This document shows, piece after piece, positions 1-10,332 of a DNA stretch of 64,000 bases. The position numbers and the translations under genes are program-made. The DNA is from Casuarius casuarius (Eukaryota; Chordata; Aves; Casuariiformes; Casuariidae). Location: NCBI GenBank assembly GCA_003342895.1, contig PTFA01000086.1:3390269-3454268 (forward strand). Direction: 5' to 3'. The number at the start of each line of letters is the position of its first letter. Positions within the stretch are counted from its first letter, which is position 1. The notes beneath the pieces were generated by a model. It was not told the origin of the DNA, did no database searches, and saw only the letters and a list, made by a program, of their open reading frames with translations.

Positions 1-875
1 GCCGCCGCCGCCAGCACGGGCCCCCGCCGCCGGGGAGGGCCGGCACGCACCCGCCGCTCGGGGCCTCCCGGGGCTGGTGCAGGGGCGGGGGGGAAAAAGC
101 GCCTCTTGGTTTCTTCCTCCTTTTCCCTTTTCTCGCGCGCTGGCGGCGGGCGCACGCGTACGCACATCCTCCCACGCCGCGGCTCTGCTGCCCGGCGCAA
201 GGACGGGGTTTAGAGCAGCTGGGCGAGCGTGCGGGGCCTCCGTTCTGCCTGCAGGGTCGGTGCCCCATGGTCGGCCTGCCGGCACCAAGCCGGGCCCCGG
301 GGGGTCGCAGCGATGCTCTGTCTGCATGGCTCACCGCGGCATCACCTAAAAACGTAAGCGGGGAGCGCAGTCAAGCACTGGCAAAAAATATATTCCCTGC
401 CCTGCAAAGCAGGTGCTTGGGAGAAAGTGTCTTAAACTCCTCTTTCCTGCACACCGCCCCGCTGGGAGCAGCACCACGTTGCTGCGCGACACCCCGCCGG
501 CCCCATGGCGGGCACCCAGGGCCCTCGCGGCACCGTCAGCAGCCGGCTCATCCGCGGGCACCGGGCAGGAGGTGGCAGGGAGCCGGTGCGGCGCGCTGCC
601 CCCGGGGCCCGGCACGCTTCCTCCGCCGAGCGAGGTGCCGGCGTGAATCCGCCCCGCCGGATCCTCTGTCTCGGCCGTATCCTGCTGAGTAACGTGGGCT
701 GCACATCCATACATGGGGAAGCGCCGGGCCNGAGGCTCGCTCCTCGCTGCAGCCTCTCCCGTGCTCGGTAAATAACATTCCTGCTCGGGCTGGTATGTCG
801 AAAACTTTCCAGCTCTGACTAACGGCCGAGTCACCGCTTTATCGCCAGGCTGCTGCGAGCGGGGCCGGCCACGCT

Positions 876-1005
876 GCGTGGGTGCAGGTGCATGGGTGCT
901 GGTGCACAGGTGTCAGTGCATGGGTGCAGGGCGCTGGTGCAGGATGCCAGTGCATGGGTGCTGGTGCACGGATGCAGGGTGCTGGTGCACGGGTGCAGAG
1001 CGCCA
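876..1005. repeat. Degenerate GC-rich minisatellite (GTGCAYGGGTGCTG-like)
   Basis: About 130 bases are built from imperfect copies of a roughly 14-base unit around GTGCATGGGTGC / GGTGCTGGTGCA. Longer near-identical blocks recur, for example GTGCATGGGTGCTGGTGCAC near 889 and again near 951, which suggests duplication of a higher-order unit. It is readable in all frames as Gly/Ala/Trp/Cys-rich peptides, which I treat as meaningless. Confidence 0.75.
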
Positions 1006-2525
1006 GCACCTCCCTGCCTGCCTGGCGCTGCTTTTGGGCAGCGCCACGTGGATTCTCTCCTCTTAGCTCAGGCTCATCCCCNAACGCGTCCCCTTGGGGC
1101 CCAGGGCTCTGGAGCCGCGAGAGGGGCTTGTCCCGCCACGATGGGCTGCAATGAGTGCGAGGCGTTGGCGTAGGCGCCGGGGGTGCGCGGGGTCTAGCAC
1201 AGCCACTGCAGCCACTGCCGCTTGTGGCTCTCGCTGGCGGCGGCGGGCAGCATCCAGCCCACCCAGCGCTGGCGCAGCACGGCTGCGGTCACCCCGCAGC
1301 GACGCTCTCTGCACAGCGCGGTGGCAGCCGGACGTGGCCGAGGAGCGCTTCTGAGCGAGCAATCACTGCGCGTTCAGAAAAAGAGTGTTTGGATCTGCCC
1401 GAGAGCATTTTTTTGAAGATTTAGCAGTTTTGACTCCGGAAGCAACCCACTCTCTGGTGCTTCTTCGATCGCCCGCCGAGAGCCCGGCGGGGTCTCCGTG
1501 GCCTGTGCGCAAGGCAGCCGGCGCAGGTGAGGCCCCGCACCGAAGCCCGGTCCCGACCGGGGGCGACACGGGCTCTGCAGACGGAGCCAGGCTGCAAAGC
1601 ATCCACACCCCCCTTTTGGTTTCCGAGGCCGTCCCGGGCTCTGAGCCGCGGGAGCGAGGCCCCAGCAGCGCCCCGGTACCCCCGTGCCGCCCGCCGCCCG
1701 TGCCGAGGGGCTGAGACCACGCGGGCGACCACCACGGGGCGAGNGGTGGGGGGAACCACCAGCAAGGGCGAAACCCCCCCCCCCCAGAGTGACGCAACGA
1801 CGCTCCTGGCTGACTTCACAGCTTTGACGGGAGCCGGGGAAGGAGCTTGCGCGGGGCTGTGTCAGAGCCCTGGCCTTCCTTCCCCTGCTTCTCTCCTCCC
1901 TCCTCTCTCCACCGAACACCCGGGGAAGGAAGCGGGGCTGGCGCTGCAGGGAAGGGGGGGCCCAGCCTGCGCGGGCTGCCTCCGCCGCCCGGCCCCCCCG
2001 GGGCATTTCGCGGCCCTCCCCAGGTCCGGCTGCCCGGGGGCGACGCCGGCGCTGCAGTCCGGGTCTGGGAAGTGGGTTGGCGCCGATGTGCAGCTGCCAA
2101 GAGGGGAAATGAAAATAAAAGTACGGCTTTTCCAGCTGACATCGCTGCCAAATTTCCCNGCGTTACCTGTGCTGAAACGTCTCCCAGCCGAGCCTCCCCA
2201 CCGGCGGGCAGGGGGCTGCGGAGCCGCAAGCCGTGCTTGGCCCCCACGTCGGGCACCAGCAGCTTCGACGCCTGGATTTAGGCAGCCTGAAGCACAGCCT
2301 GGGGGGCTGCGCTGCTCACCNGCAGGCCCGAGTCCTGCATCCCGAACCTGCATCCCGACTGCCCCCTCTGCGGGCTGGAGGGGGGCTGGACCCCGCAGCC
2401 CATCGCCGTGGGCCCCGTCACGCTGTGCTCCGCTCTGCCTCCCGGCAGGACGTCTGCGGCAGGGTCGCCCTGCCCGCGCAGGGCATGCTACAGCTTTGGA
2501 AAAATAGTCGGGTTCATTAGGGCGC

Positions 2526-2552
2526 TACTACAGATGGGGAAACTGAGGCAGG
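2526..2552 (+). repeat. MIR/CORE-SINE-like fragment
   Basis: The string CAGATGGGGAAACTGAGGCA is the highly characteristic conserved tract of MIR-type CORE-SINEs. Only this short piece is recognisable; flanking sequence has diverged. It is an ancient insertion relic. Confidence 0.45.
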
Positions 2553-2711
2553 CGGGGGGCTGAGGCCAGCCGCGCCCGGATGCGCTTCAGGAATGCTCCC
2601 AGGCGCTGCCGCAGCCCATCAGCGGGCCCAGGGGAAAGATGCGGCCGCGGCCCGGCCGGGGATGCCAGCAGGATGGTGCGCGGGGCTGCTGGGCGTCGTG
2701 GCGCCGGCAGG

Positions 2712-2934
2712 GATGTGCACCAGGGATGTGCACCAGGGATGATCCGGCAGGGATGTCCACCAGGGATGTGCACCAGGGATGATCCACCAGGGATGTGCAC
2801 CAGGGATGTCCACCAGGGATGTGCACCAGGGATGATCCACCAGGGATGTGCACCAGGGATGTGCACCAGGGATGATCCACCAGGGATGTGCACCAGGGAT
2901 GTCCACCAGGGATGTGCACCAGGGATGATCCACC
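2712..2934. repeat. 13/14-bp minisatellite, about 17 units
   Basis: This is a tandem array of three closely related units: GATGTGCACCAGG (G, 13 bases), GATGTCCACCAGG (C, 13 bases) and GATGATCCACCAGG (A, 14 bases). The order read along the plus strand is G G A C G A G C G A G G A G C G A, with the first A unit carrying CGGCAGG instead of CACCAGG. The mix of 13- and 14-base units gives super-periods of 40 or 53 bases and shifts any reading frame, so the apparent open frames across it are by-products. Copies are nearly identical, implying recent expansion. Confidence 0.93.
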
Positions 2935-3070
2935 CGACGCAGACGGAGGCAGCTGGGAGTCCTCGGCGGCGCCGAGCCTGGCTGACCCCCCCCAAAGTTC
3001 CTGCTATTCACTGCGTTTCGGCTGACGTTAGAGCAGCGACTGAAGTGCTCCTGCGGGCATTTCCAAAATG

Positions 3071-3088
3071 TTTTTTTTTTTTTTTTTT
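3071..3088. repeat. Poly-T tract (18 T)
   Basis: An uninterrupted run of 18 T lies inside otherwise GC-rich sequence. No retrotransposed body is recognisable next to it. Confidence 0.8.
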
Positions 3089-3424
3089 GCCCAAGACGCA
3101 GCGGCAGGACAGAGGCAGCAGCCCAGGCAGGACCGGCGGGATCCCGCGGGCTCGGCTCGGCTCGGCGCTCCCGGCCCTTCTCCGTGGGGCTTTGTCAGCG
3201 CCGGCGACCCTCCGTCCAGCTTGGGGAAGGGGGTGCAGAGGCCGGGCACGGGGAGGCCGGCAGGGCGGGCGGAGGCCGAGGGAGCCGCGGTTTGGGAGCG
3301 CGCGAGACGCTGTGCAAGGCACCGTGTGGGCGCCCCGATGGGCCGGGGCTGCTTCCGAGGGAGCGGCGCGAGAGGGACGGAGCCCCGAGCCAAAGGCATA
3401 AACACCGGGAGGAAGTTTGGCTAC

Positions 3425-3780
3425 AGTTAAATCATGCTTTATTTAAAAATCTCCCTCTCCCTGTTGTAAGATGGAANCTCTCCATCTGAAAAGTGAAACT
3501 AAGATTGGAAACAGTCTGCACTCATTAAGTTTATGCTGCGTGTTTCTTCTCTTTTTTTTTCTCTCCNGCTTCTCAAGTAAAATATCAACTGGCTCCACTG
3601 TCAGGGACAGGAAACATTAGTAATAAGTTCATAGATTTACATTTTCCCCAGGGAAACGCAGGAATATCANAGATCAAAAGTTGGAGAAAGGAGTTATTTT
3701 TATACAGAGTGATTTGCAAGCCGCATTCATCGGGGGGAGTAAATAAATTACAGGCCCTTCGCTTGGGGGTTGTTGAAGCT
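3425..3780. promoter_or_regulatory. AT-richer island, candidate conserved non-coding element
   Basis: About 350 bases of balanced, non-repetitive, AT-richer sequence are embedded in the CpG-rich block. No open frame with coding character crosses it. Islands like this in GC-rich DNA beside a developmental regulator such as SNAI1 are often conserved enhancers, but conservation cannot be measured from one sequence. Confidence 0.3.
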
Positions 3781-3872
3781 CTTTTGCTCTAAAGCCGTGC
3801 CTTGGGGCCGCCGCGGGAGCCCGCCGGGACGCCCCCGTGCCGCCGTGAGCGGGCCGCGGTGCACCCCCGGCT

Positions 3873-3898
3873 CGGCCCGGCCCGGCCCGGCCCGGCCG
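3873..3898. repeat. (GGCCC)n pentamer tract
   Basis: About five tandem copies of CGGCC/GGCCC form a short microsatellite with strong G4/C-rich character. Confidence 0.8.
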
Positions 3899-4259
3899 GC
3901 AGCTCGCCAGCTCCCGGCGCCGCGGAGCCACTGGAAACTTTTCCCGGGCGTTTTGTCTTGTGTCATCGACAAAAGGTGAGGCGCTCGCGGCCGGGCAGCA
4001 TAACGAATGATGGTTTTAAGTACAACTGGAAAAACAATAAAATACTCTATTAGCACGACACAGCTGTGAACAATGAACATTAAACAACTCCCGGGCTAGC
4101 CGGGCTGCCGCGGCAACACTTAAGGCTGGCGGGTGATGGATTCCTGTTTGGAGTAGCCCCGCGCGGGGACTCTGCGTCTGCCCCCGGCGCGGCGGGCTGG
4201 GAACGTCTCGCTCCTTCCCTCGCTTCAAAACACAGCCACATAAAANGCGCCTGAAGAAT

Positions 4260-4640
4260 CCCTCAAGGTTCATTAATGTCACGAGCAGGGGAGGAGAAAG
4301 GAGCTGGAAGGCCTTGAAGTACATGTCGGAAACACTCCAGAGAAAACCGTAAATGCTGCTGGGATGAACTGCAGGCTCTGGAGGATCAGTCGCGCTGGAA
4401 GACTATTTATTTTCCAGTCTATTTTAAACACTGGACTGTTTCAGATAAGAGTTGCCTGTGGTGGCAGACAGGATCGTGGGACTGGTGTGCAGGAACTGCT
4501 GCCAGATTCGTTTCTGGGGAGTATTTCCTCTCCGCCTTGATAAATCTGACTTGTCTGCTGTACCAGGTTACTTCCTTTGGAGTGCTCGCTCCTTATTATT
4601 GCTTATTAAAATTGCCTGCAAATAGCACTTGGGCTTCGTG
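4260..4640. promoter_or_regulatory. AT-richer island with GATA, RUNX and ETS core motifs
   Basis: This is a second non-coding island of about 380 bases with balanced composition in GC-rich surroundings. It contains AGATAAG (4443-4449, GATA), TGTGGT (4457-4462, RUNX core), TTGATAA (4537-4543) and ACTTCCT (4570-4576, ETS core as reverse complement). Such short cores occur by chance, so the call rests on the combination and the compositional contrast. A role as an enhancer of SNAI1 is inference. Confidence 0.3.
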
Positions 4641-7600
4641 CAACATCCTGTACTAACAATTCATCCTCCTCGTTATCTCAGAGCTGACAATTCCCACCAG
4701 GGCCAGGGAGGGTGGGTGGAAAAACGCCTTGAGAAGAAGCAGAGACGGCCATCCCTGCTTGCGGAGCCGCAGAAACCCTCCGCGAGGCTGGCGAGGGCAG
4801 ATGAGNGGGGACTTCCCCCCCCCTTCAAAGGCAAAACCATGAAAGGGAAGAAAGTGAGAAAAGCCAAAGGCAGCAGCGGCAATGAATGTCTTCCCTTGCC
4901 CCGGCGGCACCGCAGCCCCGCGCTCCCGAGCCGCGGTGGTGGCCTCGCTGCCGAGCCAGGCGCCCTGGGGACCTCAGCGCCCATCGCCCCGCCGCTCTGG
5001 GCTGCGCGGAGCCAGCCGGCCGCTCGGGGTGGCTCCTCCGGACCCGAGCCGCGGCCCGGCTCCCCACCTGCCCCTCCATCGCGAGGCCGGGCTCTCTCGG
5101 CCGCTCGCCCCCGCACACGGGCTCAATCGGCACATCTGCTTCCCACCGCGGCTGCCCCAGCAGGGCCCCCCCCCCGCAGCCCCGCCGCAGCCTCCCGCGA
5201 GGGTGCTGATGTTGTGCACGCGGGTCAGGTCCCACCGGGGCCGGGCATGCAGCGCTGGTGCTGCGGCGGCAGGGGAAGGCTTCCCGCGCGACCGAGGAGG
5301 ATGGAGGGAGGGAAGAGGAGGAAGGAGGGATGGAGAGAGGCTCCTCTTCCCACGAGGGGTTACGCGAGAAGCTGGAAGCGCGTTTGGGAGCCGCTTGGCC
5401 CGGACGGGCCGCGTGGACACGTGCCAGGCACTGTTTTCGGCAGCCTCGCTCGTGGTACCGTCCCGACCCCGGGGTGACGCTAGCCCGCTGTTGATGACAC
5501 ACGCAGGCTGGGCGCCCGCGGAGCCGGAGGGTTTGGTGGGACGGCTCCTCGCCGCTCCGCCACCACGGCTCCCTCCGCGGCCCCAGCGCCGGCCAGGCGA
5601 GCGTCTCAAATAGCGGTGCCTGTCCACAGCTTGCAGAAATGGCAAATAATCCCGGTGCCAAACTACAGACAGCTCCTTGGGATGGGGCTGGGGGGAGGAA
5701 GGGGAGACAGGCTGCTCTGAAAAACCTCTGGAAAAAACAGCCTCTTTCAGGGATCTCAATTTTGGCTTTCTAAATTGAGGCTCCCCCAGATGCTTTTGGA
5801 AGCATTAGCCGTTATTATTTTCCCTCTTTCTAATCACCGGTCCCTTCTCCCTGGCGCTCGGTGGTGATATGTATCTGAGCATCGTGTGTCCTTGTGGGAC
5901 GGCGGGAGCCTGGCAGCTCCTCCGAGAGGGACCGCATCCCGGCGGGGCCAGCCGAAATGCTCGCTGGCAGCCGCGGGCTTCCCAAGCTCGCAGCGAGGAG
6001 CTTCTCACGGTTCTCCTGCAGGAAACTTGCGGTTTCTGCCAAGATGGGAGGGAGATCTTCCCTAGCACAGCAGTTTTTCCCCCCTGAGGGATAACGTACA
6101 AGTACAGAAAGGTCAAGGGAAGGTGTTTGGCTCCTCCACGGCTGTCAGAAAAAGGCATCGAGCTGGCGTGAGGGATGTGCTGCTCTGCAAGGGGGGGGGG
6201 GTCAGGGAGGAGGTGGTGGCAGGAACAGCAGGAGCAACCTGGGGACCCTCATCGCACCGCGCTGGGCTGCTCCTCGGGGCCGGGAGGAGGATACAGGGGG
6301 CCCAGGAGGTCCTCAGCACCGCGGGGCCGACCACGAGGCCTGGGGGGCAGCCTGGGCTGGAAGCCCGCTGGCTCAAGGTACGTCCGTGCCCCTCGTCCTG
6401 CTGCAGGGCGACGAGGACCCCAAGGTGGCCGGCGGCCAGAGGCCACCCGCCCTGGAGCCGCAGCGCTGCTGAGGGCGGCTGGTGGCCAGCGGCGAGGGCC
6501 TGGCGGGGAGGAGGCCGCGGGCGGCTGCCGCGGAGGCGCTCCTTGATGTGGTGCTGGGGGAAGCGCTCGCGGTCAGCGGTGCNGCGGCCGCGGCGCTTGC
6601 CAGGATGGGGCCCGGGGCAGAGGAGCCTTGGGGCACCGCAGACCTCCCTCGCTGCCCCGGGGCCCCTCTCGCAGCGGTGCCCGTGCAGCGGGCGCTGGGA
6701 GCCAGGCGTGGGGGCCGGGCACGGTGCCCCTGCCCGGCCCCGGTGAGACCTTGGCGAAGGCGCAGTCGCGCTCAGGAGCGCCTGGTCGAGGGAGCGGCTC
6801 GGGCGAGAGCGCCGGGCGAGCCGGCAGCCGGGAAGCAGGCGGCCAGGAATACCCGAGTCCTTTTGGCTGCAGGAGCAGTTCTGCCTGGGAAAGGTCTCCG
6901 CAGCTGGGGACTTTCCTGATGGTGCGACTGGATCCACCTTGCTCCCCAGCTTTGCAAGCGCTGGAGCTCGTACGCGGCTCGGAGCAGTGCTGCCGGCACC
7001 GGCAGGGCGCTCGCCGTGTTTGTGCTCGCGGGGCCGGCGCCCAGGCGGGCAGCGATGCGGGGGGCTGCGGTGCTGCACGGGCTGGATCCAGGCTGGTGCC
7101 CGCTGCAGGGGCACAGCCAGCTCGGTGGCTTCCCGCGAGGAGCTGCCCGGCCTTTCCGGAGGGTCTTGGAGCCCACGAGGAGTGCGAGGGGCTTCTGCTG
7201 GCTGCAGAGCCCCCGCCCCTGGCAAACACCCTGGCGGGCTGAGCCGGGGGGGCTCTGCGTTCAAAAGCCCCATCGTGTTTTTNTTCAGGGAATTTTTTCT
7301 TTGCACCCATCGCTGCCTCCTCTCCAAAGCTGGTCACGCTNGCAGTGGCGCGAGGCCAGACACGGACCCTGGGCCCGCTTCCCGCAGCGTTATGCGCCCC
7401 TCGCGGGGCGAGTCCGGCAGGGAAGTCCNAGCATCTGCCCGGGCTGGAATAAGCACGTTTTGGCAAAATGCTGTGCGATGCAACAGTAAACGGGACCCAC
7501 TTGAGGAGCCCTCCGTAACGACCCGGACCCCGGGGCGCGAGTGGCCAGCGGCCGCAAGTCGCNGGGGTAGCAGCGAGCTCTGCTGTCGCGCCTCCGCCGA

Positions 7601-7839
7601 AGCCTGCGCCTTTTCCCTTAGCACAAACGCGCTCAGCAAACGTGCATGCAAAACTCAGCCCGTAAACGCAGTGGGTGTCTGGCACCGCAAACTCTAAACG
7701 AAGGAGGATGTTTTCACGTCAGAAAACACCGTGCTTAGCGGGGCGGCTGCGTGCGGGGCGGATGCCACGCGGTCCCGGCTCGGGGGGGCCTGTCAGTGCC
7801 GCCTCAGACGGGCGCGCTTCGAATGAGAGCATCTTTGTG

Positions 7840-8125
7840 CCGCGCTCTGCCTCTCTCCGCGCATATGGTCCCTATTTATTTGACTTCTTTGCTGCTGGAT
7901 CCCTTTCAGAATAGTTTTCTGCAATTGAAGTTTCCTCCGCGCAGCTCGGGAGTGAAGCCTGTGCTGCGGGAGATAAACTGCAGAGCATTTGGCATGGAGG
8001 GAAGCTGTTAATTTGCCAGCAGCACAGACAGAGGGAAAACGAAAATGAAGAGAGATAATTCATTTCCATCCCGGTGTAGTTTTAAAAGAAAATAGGGGCT
8101 GCGGGACTGCAGAGACATAGCTGGA
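7840..8125. promoter_or_regulatory. AT-richer island, candidate conserved non-coding element
   Basis: Balanced, non-repetitive sequence between highly GC-rich flanks, without a credible open frame. It is flagged only for its compositional contrast and proximity to SNAI1. Confidence 0.25.
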
Positions 8126-9589
8126 GCTTCTTATTAACGGCTCTGCGGAGGCCAGCGGCTTGGTGAGGACCGCAGAGCTGGCGCAGACCCGACCGCGCAG
8201 GCGCGGGGCCGTCGGGTGCCGGCCTCGCCNCGGGCCCTTGCCCGGCTCTCCAGCCCCGTCGGCGCGGGGCGAGGGGGTCTCTGCAGCTCTCCGCGGGCCT
8301 GGGGCTCGTCTGCGCCCCAGCGGCTCCCGGTGCGCGGCAGGGGCTGGGCCCCCCGAGCCTCGGCCCCGGCCCAGCACGCTTGAGCACGCGGCTGCACTGG
8401 AGCACGCGGTGCCGGTGCCGCACGCCGAGCAGCCCAGCTCTGCCCGCACGCTGCAGACTCGGCACGGGCAGGCCGGCGACCCTGGCCACCCCATGGGCTG
8501 TCTCCATCCCCGAANTCGGGAGCCAGGTGCTGCCGGGGTGAGGATGCTGGCCAGCCGCTCCTGGGATGTTCCCAAGCGCCGAGGGGGGAAATCGGCTGCT
8601 GTCTATCGCGGCATCTGTGCCTGGGGGCTGCCCTGCGGGTCCCGTGCCGAGCCACAAGCATTAATAACCATTAGTGCTTCCGGCAAGCGGGGCCCGCGCC
8701 GCTGCCCCAGCCCGGCGGAGGCTATTGCTGTCAAGCGAGGGGGTTTTGCAGGTTTGGATGACATTACGGCAGCCCTGTAAACCAGGGCAGCAAACTTTCC
8801 TACGCGGCTGCTTCTTGTGACCTAAAACGCCGCCGCGCTCGTGTGCCTCCTTCTGAAGCCCGAGCGATGGTTATTTCTTCTGGGGGCGGGAATGAAAACC
8901 CCTGCGGGCCGCTCGCCCCACGGCATCACCTCCGCGGCATCGCCTCCGCCGGGGCGCCTCGGCCGAGGAAACGCCGGCGGCGGGCGTCGAAGCGGCCGGG
9001 CCAGCGGGGCAGCGGTGGGCGGCTCGAATCGGAGCGGCCGGCTGGAGTCGGCGTGGCCGAGCGCCCTGCTCCGCTTCCTGCGGCGCTCGCGGGCCCGCCG
9101 TCGCGGAGGGAGGGGGTTCCCGCGCTGGATGCGCGCCTCCCGCCGCCGCTCGCCGCCGGCCCTTCTTGACACACATCGGTTTCCTGCCTGCAGCTTTCGT
9201 GCCACTTCCTACCGCTGCTATAATTTCCATAGAGCGTTTTGCTTCGCACAACGAAAAAGGGGGGGGGGGGAAATACCGTAGCAGACCCGGCCGCGCGGCT
9301 CCCGCAGCAGGCGTCCCGTCTCCGGCGGCAGCGGCGCCGCGGGAGCTCGTCCGGCGGCCGCTCCGGCGGGTGGGCGCTGGTGCCGGCGGGTGGCTCTGGT
9401 TTGGCACCCGAAGCGTTCGGCGGCCCGGCTAGCGGCGTGAGTTGTGAGGTCGGGGAGACGGGCGGGTGCCGGTCCCCCACGCCGCCTCCCCGGCTCGCCC
9501 CCGCCTGCGTGCGCGGGGGCCCTTCCCCGAAACGCTTTCCGGCCTTCCAGGGAGCCGGGAAAAGCGCTCCACGGCTCCAGCCCTTCTTT

Positions 9590-9810
9590 AGAGAGCGGAT
9601 TAGGGCCGGTGAATGGGGGCCGGCCGCCTAATGAAGTGCTATTACCCACGGGCTAATAGAGGCCTGACACAGGGCAGGCCCCCGCCGGGCCGCGCGCCCG
9701 CGCCGTGCCCCTCGCCGCCGGGCAGCGCCGCGGCCGCTACAGACAGCGCGTCGCCAGCGTAACCCCGCGTGGAAAATGCGGCGGTGGAGGGGGACCCGCA
9801 TTAATTAGCC
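9590..9810. promoter_or_regulatory. Cluster of homeodomain-type TAAT/ATTA cores in GC-rich DNA
   Basis: Within 220 GC-rich bases there are GGATTAG (about 9597), CTAATGA (about 9628), an imperfect inverted repeat CTATTACCC-ACG-GGCTAATAG (9639-9659, 8 of 9 arm pairs) and ATTAATTA (9800-9807). The cores are more frequent than expected at this composition. Function is inferred only. Confidence 0.3.
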
Positions 9811-9879
9811 CGGGAGACGCCAATCTCTCTGCCTGTGAAACGCGAGCCGTTTTATGGAGAGAAGTCAAACAGGCCTCGC

Positions 9880-10140
9880 ATTGCTTTCAGGGAGCCCAGT
9901 AAAACAGAAGGTGATCCATAAATATGCGTGTTATGCTGGATTTAAAATACTTTCTGATGATTTTCTAGGCAGCTCTCCAACAAGTTACAGCACAGCATTG
10001 CTATTGTGAAGCCGTAGTCTCGGGCTGGTGAAACTTGTGCCTCTTGCTGCAGGGAGGGCAAGGATTTTTGTTGTGTGTGTGCTTTTTTTCCCCCCTTGTG
10101 CCAAACCGTTAATCCTCAGATGAAGAAATTAAATACANGC
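9880..10140. promoter_or_regulatory. AT-richer island, candidate conserved non-coding element
   Basis: About 260 bases of AT-richer, non-repetitive sequence lie directly after the ATTA-rich segment. It includes CCATAAA and ATGCGTGTTATG, resembling HOX/CDX and octamer-like cores. No coding potential is apparent. Confidence 0.27.
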
Positions 10141-10290
10141 GCCTAATGGTTTTCGGTTTTACCCCGCCGCCGCGCTGCGACGCGCTCGGCACCCCGGCGA
10201 GGCTTCTCCCGCGGCCGCGGGTCGCGGCCCTTCCCTGCTGCTGGCGCTGGTTTGCACGTCCGCACGCGGCCCCGCGCGGCCCCAGGCCGG

Positions 10291-10332
10291 CGGGATGGAG
10301 CCNGCGGGACGGAGCCGGTGGGACGGAGCCGG
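10291..10332. repeat. Three tandem 14-bp units (CGGGACGGAGCCGG)
   Basis: Three consecutive 14-base copies differ at one or two positions and include one ambiguous base. It is a small GC-rich minisatellite. Confidence 0.85.

Noticed and set aside
2700..2940. CRISPR-like array
   Set aside because: Units are contiguous without unique spacers, in a vertebrate genome; it is a minisatellite.
2580..3401. Long open frame through the 13/14-bp minisatellite (273 codons), and minus-strand partners, as a repeat protein
   Set aside because: The unit length is not a multiple of three, all frames are open because of repeat composition, and flanks have no coding character or splice structure.
4629..9650. 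Many 150-400-codon open frames on both strands of the GC-rich block
   Set aside because: They overlap antisense to one another, are Ala/Gly/Pro/Arg-rich, have no recognised domain and reflect scarcity of stop codons in GC-rich DNA.
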